From assembly GCA_964486935.1 (NCBI GenBank), contig CAZAPG010000005.1:62001-126000 (forward strand): DNA of 64,000 bases. The letters run 5' to 3'. The position numbers and the translations under genes are program-made. Source of the stretch: CAZAPG01 sp964486935. Lineage in GTDB: Bacteria; Chloroflexota; Anaerolineae; 4572-78; J111. Positions 16,538-23,707 of this stretch are shown here, in pieces (position 1 is the first letter of the stretch; each line of letters opens with the position of its first letter). The notes under the pieces are model-generated. The model searched no databases, was not told where the DNA came from, and was given only the letters and a program-made list of their open reading frames with translations.

Positions 16538-19081
16538 ATGCGGTTTTCCAAAACACAAATAGGTTTATTTGTGGCATTGCTTTTGGGCAATGCCATTCTT
16601 TTATATGGCAATTTAGATTGGCTCTGGCTGCGACTACCCGCGGCCGTGGCCCTGACATTTGTGCTGCCCGGCTGGGCCTGGCTGCCCCTGTTTGGCTGGC
16701 TGCAACCCGCCGACGCTATCGAGCGGGTTGTGCTGGTTGTGGGCGAGTCATCCCTGTTGAGCGCCCTGGCGCTGCTCATCACGCTGTTGCTGCCCGGCCC
16801 CTTCACCGAAACGCCGGTGCTGGTTGCCCTCAATCTGGTTATTTTAGCCGGACTTGCTAGCCAGTCATTTGTCATTCCTCGCGCTTCGCGGTCATTCGTC
16901 ACCCCTAAGTGGAGATGGCCCTCAAGAAAAGTGTTGCTCATCCTGCTGGCCATTCTGGCCGTGGCCGCTTTTACCCGCCTGACCCGCCTGAGCTACGGCG
17001 AATTCCATGAAGACGAGCTGGAAAATATGCGGCTCATTGTGCGGGCCTACAAAGGCGAAGCCTACGCCCCTTTTCTGGATAGCAAAGGCCCCATTCACTG
17101 GCTGCTGCCGGCGGCCTTGTGGTATCTGAACGGCTGGCTCACCGAAGGTATTGCCCGCGCGCCCTTTGCCATAACCTCGCTGGCGCTGATTCCCACCGCC
17201 TATGTTTTGGGGCGGCGTATGTTTGGCCGCAATTCGGTGGGGCTGCTGGCGGCGGGCTTTGTGGCGGTCAACGGATTTTTTGTGGCTTACGCCCGCTTTG
17301 TAGAAAATCAAAGCCTGATTGTGTTCTGGGGCGCGCTGGCGATGTGGTTGGGCTACCGCTACGTCAACGAGTCGGCCCCCCAATTTCTGGGCTGGATAGC
17401 CCTGGCTCTGGCCGTAGGCCTGGTAGCCCACCCCGACGTGCTGCTGTACTTGCCGGTTTTTGGCTTCATCCTCTGGCTCAAGCGAGAGTTGTGGCGGCAG
17501 CAATGGCGCTGGTGGTTGGGCGCGGCGGCGCTGTTTGTAGTTGTCAACGCTATATTTTACGTGCCTTACTTCACCGACCCCAACATTACGGCGGTGCGCC
17601 AATACTTTGCCCAGGAGCGCATTGGCGAGTCGCTGCTGTACAATCAGGTTGCCAACCTGTTTGACCAGGACCAGCTTTACAGCAGCCGCTATCACGCGCC
17701 GGTTTTGGTGCTGCTGCTGGCCTGGCTGCTCAGCCGCCATTTTGCCCGGCAAGGCTGGCCCGGCTGGATTATCTGGCTGGGGCTGGCGGCGGCCATTATT
17801 AGCACGGTAGTCTGGCCGCAACTGTGGATAATTGGCGCGCTGAACCTGGCCTTTACGCCTTACGCGCTGCTCACCCTGGCCGTGCTGCTGCTACCCCAAA
17901 CCGGCCCCGAAATCAAGCTGCTTTTTCTGTGGTTGGCCGCGCCGCTGGGCGCGCTGCTCTTTTTGGCTAAAGACGCTGCCGACCACGTGCAAATTGCCTA
18001 CACCGCCTGGGCGCTGCTGGCTGCGCTGGCCCTGGTAGATATTTGGGACCTGTTAAGCGCGCCCGCCGCTCAGGAGGCCGGCCTGCCGGCCCGGCTCAAA
18101 TTATCGCTTAAAGCGGGGCTGGCGCTGCTGCTGGCGCTGGCAGCGATACTGACGCTGGCCTACCAGTATCTGGCCTTTTTGTCGCTGACCACTACCTACT
18201 GGCAGGTCAAAGCCGATTACACCTACAATTCCAACTCCATTTATGGGCGGCTGTACGGCAGCATTCCCCGGCCCCGCAAAATTTTCTCCAACCCCCGGCT
18301 GGGCGGCTGGAAAGCGGTTGGCTACCTGTGGGAAACCGGCCTTCTCAGCGGCGATTTCCGCAGCGTCAACGAGTCGTTTGCCGTGCCCATCTGGTACACC
18401 TTTCAAACGCCGCGCTCCTGTTATACCGACCCGCAGCACTACTGGCTTCAGCGCGATTGGGAAGGCTGGCCCGAAGAGGAGCAGGAAATTTTAGCCCAGG
18501 GCTATACCCTGACGCGGGTGGTGCTGGTCGACCGGCAGCCCAAGCTGCGCCTGTACCAGAAAAACGCCTCCGCCGCCGCGCCGGAAATTATCGACCTGGA
18601 AACCTACCGCCATCAGTTTGACCGGCTGGCTACGCCGGCCCGCTTTGCCCAGGCCGAAGATATCGCCCGGCCCGCCTCGCTAAATTTTGGCGACAAGCTG
18701 CTGCTGCGCGGCTTCGACCTGCCGGACACCGGCCTTGCCGGACAGCTACTGCCGGTGACGCTTTACTGGGAAACACTGGCCCCCATGGACAGCCGCTACC
18801 GGGCCTTTGTGCATCTGGTTGACGCCAACGGCAACCGCCTGGCCCAGCACGACGACGACCCGGCCTGCCGGCTGCTAACCACCGACATGCGGCCCGGCCA
18901 GGAGTCAACCCGCCAGTTTCGGCTGCCGCTGCCCGCGGATATTTTACCCGGTCACTACAGTGTTTTGTTGGGTGTCTACCACCCCGACACGCTGGCGCGG
19001 CTGCCAATTTGGGATAATCAAAGCCAACAATCGCCTGGCGACAGCGTAATTTTGGGGGATGTTTGGATAGAACAAGATTGA
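16538..19081 (+). CDS. GT39/ArnT-like membrane glycosyltransferase with C-terminal beta domain
   Basis: This 847-residue protein has about 13 membrane helices. After the third or fourth helix the loop YGEFHEDELENMRLIVRAYKGEAYAPFLDSKGPIHW gives the acidic metal/substrate motif (HEDE, then DSKGP) of GT-C enzymes that take sugars from polyprenyl phosphates (PMT/ArnT, family GT39/GT83). A soluble region from ~570 ends with an Ig-like domain (LLPVTLYWETLAPMDSRYRAFVHLVD). The acceptor is unknown. It starts three bases after the previous stop with no ribosome site, so it is probably translationally coupled. Residues ~108-125 are encoded by a copy of an intergenic repeat. Confidence 0.8.
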   Translation: MRFSKTQIGLFVALLLGNAILLYGNLDWLWLRLPAAVALTFVLPGWAWLPLFGWLQPADAIERVVLVVGESSLLSALALLITLLLPGPFTETPVLVALNLVILAGLASQSFVIPRASRSFVTPKWRWPSRKVLLILLAILAVAAFTRLTRLSYGEFHEDELENMRLIVRAYKGEAYAPFLDSKGPIHWLLPAALWYLNGWLTEGIARAPFAITSLALIPTAYVLGRRMFGRNSVGLLAAGFVAVNGFFVAYARFVENQSLIVFWGALAMWLGYRYVNESAPQFLGWIALALAVGLVAHPDVLLYLPVFGFILWLKRELWRQQWRWWLGAAALFVVVNAIFYVPYFTDPNITAVRQYFAQERIGESLLYNQVANLFDQDQLYSSRYHAPVLVLLLAWLLSRHFARQGWPGWIIWLGLAAAIISTVVWPQLWIIGALNLAFTPYALLTLAVLLLPQTGPEIKLLFLWLAAPLGALLFLAKDAADHVQIAYTAWALLAALALVDIWDLLSAPAAQEAGLPARLKLSLKAGLALLLALAAILTLAYQYLAFLSLTTTYWQVKADYTYNSNSIYGRLYGSIPRPRKIFSNPRLGGWKAVGYLWETGLLSGDFRSVNESFAVPIWYTFQTPRSCYTDPQHYWLQRDWEGWPEEEQEILAQGYTLTRVVLVDRQPKLRLYQKNASAAAPEIIDLETYRHQFDRLATPARFAQAEDIARPASLNFGDKLLLRGFDLPDTGLAGQLLPVTLYWETLAPMDSRYRAFVHLVDANGNRLAQHDDDPACRLLTTDMRPGQESTRQFRLPLPADILPGHYSVLLGVYHPDTLARLPIWDNQSQQSPGDSVILGDVWIEQD
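16862..16905. repeat. Intergenic-type repeat inside a coding sequence
   Basis: CGCTTCGCGGTCATTCGTC (16882-16900) matches, in reverse complement, 18 of 19 bases at 41951-41969 in a noncoding gap. Here it is read in frame in the glycosyltransferase gene. Confidence 0.6.
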
Positions 19082-19161
19082 CTTATTTCTGACTTGATGT
19101 TATACTTTGGAACGTTTGTTCTAGGGTGTGGCGTCGCCAAATTCAGTACCGAGGTGATGTG

Positions 19162-19983
19162 ATGACCAAAAAACTAACACTGGTGGCAATTTTTGCCCAC
19201 CCGGATGACGAAGCCTTTGGCACCGGCGGCACGTTAGCCAAATACGCCAACGAGGGCGTGGACGTTCATCTGGTTATGGCTACTTGTGGCGAGTCGGGTC
19301 AAATTGCCAACCCGAATATTGCGCCCACTCAGCCCATGAGCCTGCTGCGAGAGCAGGAGTTGCGCCGGGCCTGCGAGCATTTTGGCGTAAAGCAACTGCA
19401 TCTGCTGGGGTATATGGATGGCCAAACCGCCCAGGTTCCCCCCAGCGAGGCCGTGTTAAAAATTGTCAGGCTGTTACGCCAGTTAAAACCACAGGTGGTT
19501 ATTTCATTTGGGCCAGAGGGCGTTTACGGCCACTTTGACCATCTGGTGGTGCACCGCTGGAGTTCTGCCGCTGCGCAACTTGCCGCCGATAGCGAGCGCT
19601 GGCCCCAGGCCGGTTTGCCGCACCGGGTAGCCAAATTTTATCACCGGGCCACGCCCCAGGAACAGGTGCTCCAAATGAAAGAGCGCTACGGACGAAACGC
19701 AATTTTTATGGATGGCATCCCTTTTCCCTTTGTGGGCTACCCGATGGAGCAAATCACCACCGTTATTGATGTAAAAGCGCACGCGCAAGCCAAACTCAAT
19801 GGAATTTTGTGCCACGCCAGCCAGCTTGCCCCTGAAATGATGTTGCAAAATGAGGATTTTGTACCGGCTGAGAATCCCTGGTTTTGGCAAGAAACGTTTA
19901 TTTTAGCCCAGGCGTCTGGCGTGCCGTTCACTCAACCGGGGCCGGAAAAAGAAACCGACCTGTTTGCCGGGGTGCGCTCATGA
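19162..19983 (+). CDS. PIG-L/LmbE family deacetylase
   Basis: This 273-residue zinc-dependent N-acetylglucosaminyl deacetylase-like enzyme shows the family signature AHPDDEAFGTGG at residues ~12-23 and the third ligand region in GPEGVYGHFDHLVVHRW. Family members deacetylate GlcNAc-inositol, GlcNAc-malate (mycothiol and bacillithiol routes), teicoplanin-type glycopeptides or polysaccharides; the sequence alone does not say which. GAGGTGATG gives a ribosome site for ATG 19162; the ATG at 19126 lacks one. The stop overlaps the next start (ATGA), so the two genes are coupled. Confidence 0.88.
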   Translation: MTKKLTLVAIFAHPDDEAFGTGGTLAKYANEGVDVHLVMATCGESGQIANPNIAPTQPMSLLREQELRRACEHFGVKQLHLLGYMDGQTAQVPPSEAVLKIVRLLRQLKPQVVISFGPEGVYGHFDHLVVHRWSSAAAQLAADSERWPQAGLPHRVAKFYHRATPQEQVLQMKERYGRNAIFMDGIPFPFVGYPMEQITTVIDVKAHAQAKLNGILCHASQLAPEMMLQNEDFVPAENPWFWQETFILAQASGVPFTQPGPEKETDLFAGVRS

Positions 19984-20423
19984 GAAATTCAGCAATAGCT
20001 TTGAATGCCCATCTAAAAGAATTGGGGGAACAACTGGTTGTTTTGCGCCAGTTTCAGCAAACCACCGATAAGCCGTACATCAAATCGGCCTTGAGCTTTG
20101 TAATAGAAGATACGCAAGAAGCCATTGCCAAAACCGCCAGCCGGCTGCGCCAGTTGGGTCAAAAACCCGCCAGCCAGATGCCAGCGGATGCCGCCGTTGC
20201 CAAACTGGTGCGAACCCATAACCAGCAAACGCTGGGCGACAAGCTGCAATCGGTTTGGCAGGCGCTCAAACAGCGGCTCGACTGGTACGCCACTCAGGTA
20301 AAAAATCTCAAAGACGACGCCGACACCCAGGCTATTTTGGTTGCTCTGGCCGAACAGGCTAGAGTGCGTCTGGAGCGCTGGGAAAATTTAATGGACGAGA
20401 TGAAGGTTTCGCCCAACGAATAG
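19980..20423 (+). CDS. Helical hypothetical protein coupled to the PIG-L deacetylase
   Basis: This 147-residue soluble protein is predicted all-helical (four long amphipathic helices with Gln, Leu, Ala and Lys), reminiscent of a four-helix bundle, but it lacks the Glu/His metal ligands of ferritin-like or DinB proteins that I can place. Function unknown. Its ATG overlaps the TGA of the deacetylase (ATGA), which fixes the start at 19980 and suggests it is made in proportion to that enzyme. Downstream lies the greA promoter region. Confidence 0.7.
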   Translation: MRNSAIALNAHLKELGEQLVVLRQFQQTTDKPYIKSALSFVIEDTQEAIAKTASRLRQLGQKPASQMPADAAVAKLVRTHNQQTLGDKLQSVWQALKQRLDWYATQVKNLKDDADTQAILVALAEQARVRLERWENLMDEMKVSPNE

Positions 20424-20483
20424 GTATAATAAACCAAGAAGGAAGGAGGTGCCGGGTATAGGACTAAAGGGATAAAAAAACTC

Positions 20484-20512
20484 TTTACAAACTTCCGAAT
20501 TTAGAGTATAAT
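20484..20512 (+). promoter_or_regulatory. Strong promoter upstream of greA
   Basis: TTTACA (20484-20489), a 17-base spacer and a perfect TATAAT (20507-20512) would start transcription near 20519, some 260 bases ahead of the greA ATG. Confidence 0.75.
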
Positions 20513-20523
20513 TTCCAAATCGG

Positions 20524-20568
20524 AAGACCAATAAGTTGCCTCCGGGCAGCATATGGTCTTTATTTTTT
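20524..20568 (+). terminator. Early intrinsic terminator / attenuator in the greA leader
   Basis: AAGACCA (20524-20530) pairs with TGGTCTT (20554-20560), and inside it GTTGCC pairs with GGCAGC around a TCCG tetraloop; the T-rich stretch TATTTTTT follows at 20561-20568. It lies about 50 bases after the predicted start, so it would yield a very short RNA or attenuate greA. Confidence 0.65.
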
Positions 20569-20780
20569 AGACCTCGTTGTGGCAAGAGGCGTTGAAAGAT
20601 TGCCACTGTTGTTAAAAATAAAGGCGTTAATCTCCTAAACGCTACATTCCTGTTGAGTGATACGGAAAATATCTTTAGCCGTGCAGCAAACTGCTCATCA
20701 ACCACAGTAGAGCCAGTTGTATATCATTTTTCCATGTCACCAGAGTATAGCAGGGTATCTATTGAAGTGAGGATTTTTTT
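20569..20780 (+). promoter_or_regulatory. Structured 5' leader of greA
   Basis: No convincing gene occupies 20424-20780. Beyond the early terminator the leader can form a 7-pair stem (GTGGCAA with TTGCCAC), GCGTT/AACGC, and GCAG-CAAA-CTGC. GAGGC in this part can also pair with GCCTC of the terminator hairpin, which could switch it off. The ribosome site GAGG precedes the greA ATG. Confidence 0.5.
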
Positions 20781-21248
20781 ATGGCAGACAAACCCGTCTA
20801 TTTAACCTTAGAAGGAAAAAACAAACTAGAAGAGGAACTTGAATATTTAATTACAATTCGCCGCAAAGAAGTTGCCGAAGCTATCAAATCGGCCAAAGAA
20901 GAAGGCGACCTGAGTGAAAACTCCGCTTACGACGAGGCTAAATTGGCTCAGGGTTTTCTGGAAGGCCGGGTTCAAACCATCGAAGCCCAACTGCGTAACG
21001 CCATCATCATCAACCAAAACGGCAAATCCGACACCGTAAACATAGGCAGCACCGTTACCGTAATAGAAGATGGCGGCGAAGAAGAAACCTATCAGATTGT
21101 CGGCTCTGCCGAAGCAGACCCATTGGAGGGCAAAATTTCCAACGAGTCGCCCATCGGACAGGCTTTGCTGGGCGCTAAAGCCGGCGACCAGGTTAAAGCC
21201 GCAACCCCCGGCGGCGAGCTTATGTTCAAAGTAGTCAAAGTCGAGTAG
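20781..21248 (+). CDS. greA: Transcription elongation factor GreA
   Basis: This 155-residue protein rescues backtracked RNA polymerase by stimulating cleavage of the 3' end of nascent RNA. The N-terminal coiled coil (residues ~1-75) carries the acidic tip in EGDLSENSAYDEAK, where the Asp and Glu position the catalytic metal; the C-terminal FKBP-like domain ends with the usual GELMFKVVKVE-type strand. Length is normal. GAGG precedes the ATG by eight bases. A long leader with an early terminator suggests attenuation, and a strong terminator separates it from lysS. Confidence 0.95.
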   Translation: MADKPVYLTLEGKNKLEEELEYLITIRRKEVAEAIKSAKEEGDLSENSAYDEAKLAQGFLEGRVQTIEAQLRNAIIINQNGKSDTVNIGSTVTVIEDGGEEETYQIVGSAEADPLEGKISNESPIGQALLGAKAGDQVKAATPGGELMFKVVKVE

Positions 21249-21278
21249 CTTGCGTCAAACGTCGTCAACAGGCATAAT

Positions 21279-21306
21279 AAGCGGGGTCTCATGGCCCCGC
21301 TTTTTT
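21279..21306 (+). terminator. Intrinsic terminator after greA
   Basis: Arms AAGCGGGG (21279-21286) and CCCCGCTT (21295-21302) enclose an 8-base loop and run into TTTTTT. Confidence 0.9.
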
Positions 21307-21342
21307 GTTGATAGAAACCCATCTGATTTTGGAGAAAACCGC

Positions 21343-22854
21343 ATGGAACAAGACCTCAGTTACTTCCAAAATTTTGGCGAACAGGTTGAAGGGCGTCTAA
21401 AGAAGCTGGAACATTTTGCCGGGCGCAAGCAGTTGGCCTACCCCCCTCGTATCCGGCGAGAACATTCCACCACCGAAGCCATCAAACTGTTTGAGCAGGC
21501 CGAAGCCAACCTGCCGGAGGGCAGCCCGGAAAAACCGCAGGTGTCGGTAGCCGTGGCCGGGCGGCTGGTGGGCGTCCGCGTGATGGGCAAAAGCGCCTTT
21601 GCCCACATTGAAGATGGCAGCGGCCGTTTGCAAATTTACCTGCGTAAAGATGATTTGGCCGGCGAAGCCTACGAGATTTTCAAAAAAGATTTTGACCTGG
21701 GCGATTTCATCGCGGCGCAGGGCTATCTGTTCCGCACCCGCACCGGCGAAGTTACCCTTCACGTAACCGGCTATCAACTGGCCGCCAAAGCGCTGCATCC
21801 GCTGCCGGAAAAGTGGCACGGCCTCAAAGATATTGAACTTCGCTACCGCCAGCGCTACCTGGATTTAATCTCCAACCCGGAGGTTCGGGAAATTTTCCGC
21901 ACCCGCACCAAAATTGTTACGGCCATGCGTAAATTTTTAGATAACGAAGGCTTTTTAGAAGTTGAAACTCCCACCCTCCAGCCCATCTATGGCGGCGCAA
22001 TGGCCCGCCCGTTTGTAACTCATCACAATGCCCTGGATATGCAGCTTTTCCTGCGCATCTCCGATGAACTGTACCTGAAACGGCTGATTGTGGGCGGCTT
22101 TGACAAAGTTTACGAAATCTGCAAAGACTTTCGCAACGAGGGCATCAGCACCAAACACAACCCGGAATTTACCATGATGGAATGTTACTGGGCCTACGCC
22201 GACTACCAGGACATGATGCGTCTGACCGAAAATATGATTGCCTTTATTGCCCAGGAGGTGCTGGGTACCACTAAAATTACCTTTAACGGCCAGACGGTAG
22301 ATTTGGCCCCGCCCTGGCCCCGGCTCAATCTGGCCGAGGCGATTAAAGAGCGCGCCGAAATTGATATTTTTGACACCTACGGCAATGTCAAAGCCTTGTG
22401 GGATGAATGTCAAAAACTCAGGCTCGACGTGTCGCCCCAGCCTACCTGGGGTAAATTGGTAGAAGAATTGCTGGGCGAATATGTGGAGCCGACCATTGTC
22501 AACCCCACTTTCATTCACGCCTACCCCATCGACATCTCGCCGCTCTCCAAGCAAAACCCCGATGACCCCCGCGTAGTGGAGCGCTTTGAAGCTTACGTGG
22601 CCGGCATGGAAATAGGTAACGCCTACTCCGAGCTGAACGACCCGATTATTCAGCGCCAACGCTTTACCGAACAGCAGCAAACAGCCGATGAAGAAGCCCA
22701 CATCATGGACGACGATTACATTATGGCCCTGATGCAGGGCATGCCCCCCACCGGCGGGTTGGGCATTGGCGTTGACCGGGTAGTGATGCTGTTTACCAAC
22801 CAGCAATCTATCCGGGAAGTGATTCTATTTCCGCAAATGCGGGCGCGTGACTGA
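21343..22854 (+). CDS. lysS: Lysyl-tRNA synthetase, class II
   Basis: This 503-residue enzyme charges tRNA-Lys. The N-terminal OB-fold anticodon-binding domain covers ~60-155 (VAVAGRLVGVRVMGKSAFAHIEDGSGRLQIYL). The class II core then shows motif 1 (FLDNEGFLEVETPTLQP), motif 2 (KDFRNEGISTKHNPEFTMMECY) and motif 3 (GGLGIGVDRVVMLF). Start ATG 21343 has GGAG eight bases upstream; the earlier in-frame start overlaps the greA terminator and is rejected. The stop is followed eight bases later by the acetyltransferase gene, so the two are likely co-transcribed. Confidence 0.96.
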   Translation: MEQDLSYFQNFGEQVEGRLKKLEHFAGRKQLAYPPRIRREHSTTEAIKLFEQAEANLPEGSPEKPQVSVAVAGRLVGVRVMGKSAFAHIEDGSGRLQIYLRKDDLAGEAYEIFKKDFDLGDFIAAQGYLFRTRTGEVTLHVTGYQLAAKALHPLPEKWHGLKDIELRYRQRYLDLISNPEVREIFRTRTKIVTAMRKFLDNEGFLEVETPTLQPIYGGAMARPFVTHHNALDMQLFLRISDELYLKRLIVGGFDKVYEICKDFRNEGISTKHNPEFTMMECYWAYADYQDMMRLTENMIAFIAQEVLGTTKITFNGQTVDLAPPWPRLNLAEAIKERAEIDIFDTYGNVKALWDECQKLRLDVSPQPTWGKLVEELLGEYVEPTIVNPTFIHAYPIDISPLSKQNPDDPRVVERFEAYVAGMEIGNAYSELNDPIIQRQRFTEQQQTADEEAHIMDDDYIMALMQGMPPTGGLGIGVDRVVMLFTNQQSIREVILFPQMRARD

Positions 22855-22862
22855 TTAACCAA

Positions 22863-23414
22863 ATGTTTCATCTGACGGTTGACCACGAAATTGAATTGCG
22901 CCTGTTGGAAGAGCGTCACGCCAGGCAGTTATTTAGCCTGGTTGATAAAAATCGGGCTTATTTGCGTCAGTGGTTGCCCTGGCTGGACGGCAACACCTCG
23001 ATGGAAGACACCCGCCAATTCATTAAAGCCGCCCTGGAGCAGTTTGCCGGCAACGATGGCTTTCAGCCGGCCATTTTCTACCAACACCGGCTGGTAGGTA
23101 TGACCGGCTACCATCGCCTTGATTGGAACAATCATGCCACCAGCATCGGCTACTGGTTGGCCGCCGACTTTCAGGGCAAGGGCATTATGACCAGGGTTTG
23201 CCGTTTTCTGGTTCATTACGCCTTTACCGAGTTGAAAATGAACCGCGTTGAAATTCGCTGTGCGGTGCAAAACCACAGAAGCTGCGCTATTCCCCAACGG
23301 CTGGGCTTTACGCGGGAGGGCATCATCCGCCAGGCCGAGTGGCTGTACGACCACTACGTTGACCACATTGTGTACGGAATGCTGGCCCAGGAGTGGACCA
23401 CCTCTCGCCAGTGA
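22863..23414 (+). CDS. GNAT acetyltransferase of RimL/YdaF type
   Basis: This 183-residue protein fits the RimJ/RimL branch of GNAT N-acetyltransferases, which acetylate the N-terminal amine of ribosomal proteins or other amines. It opens with the typical IELRLLEERHARQLFSLVDKNRAYLRQWLPWLD, has the acetyl-CoA pyrophosphate loop DFQGKGIMTRV and the closing helix NHRSCAIPQRLGFTREG. The natural substrate cannot be told. It follows lysS by eight bases and ends at a strong bidirectional terminator. Confidence 0.88.
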   Translation: MFHLTVDHEIELRLLEERHARQLFSLVDKNRAYLRQWLPWLDGNTSMEDTRQFIKAALEQFAGNDGFQPAIFYQHRLVGMTGYHRLDWNNHATSIGYWLAADFQGKGIMTRVCRFLVHYAFTELKMNRVEIRCAVQNHRSCAIPQRLGFTREGIIRQAEWLYDHYVDHIVYGMLAQEWTTSRQ

Positions 23415-23420
23415 TTGGCT

Positions 23421-23456
23421 AAAAATCCCCGCTAAAAAAACAAAGCGGGGATTTTT
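23421..23456. terminator. Bidirectional intrinsic terminator
   Basis: Perfect 13-base arms AAAAATCCCCGCT (23421-23433) and AGCGGGGATTTTT (23444-23456) enclose ten bases. T-runs on both strands make it work in both directions. Confidence 0.92.
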
Positions 23457-23550
23457 GATTCGAGATTTTCCCAAAGATTTGCTATAATAAAAAGCTTGGC
23501 AGCAACCACTAAATTAACCATGAGTAATTGACAATGAACCAATCATTAAC

Positions 23551-23673
23551 TCCTCTGAAAATAATAGTGGTGGAGTAGTGATGGAGTGAACACTTGCGCC
23601 TGCGCGCAGTGCAGATGAAACTACAGTTTTTCATTCCTCGTTGCCGCCGAAGGCAAAGGGACTGTCGCACTCT
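23551..23673 (+). repeat. Dispersed ~120-bp repeat, copy A (upstream of mfd)
   Basis: The segment shares a largely identical ~120 bases with 31600-31722, including an unbroken 25-base or so core at 23587-23612 that folds as CAC-TTGCGC-CTGC-GCGCA-GTG. It is flanked by AT-rich repeats (AGTAATTGACAATGAACC at 23523 and TTAATTACTCATTATTC after it). It lies 35 bases before the mfd ATG. Confidence 0.75.
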
Positions 23674-23707
23674 TGTTAATTACTCATTATTCATTGTTAA
23701 CTGATAC

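Noticed and set aside
20388..20705. Minus-strand frame of 105 codons across the greA leader
   Set aside because: It overlaps a strong plus-strand promoter and terminator, has no ribosome site, and its product has no family.
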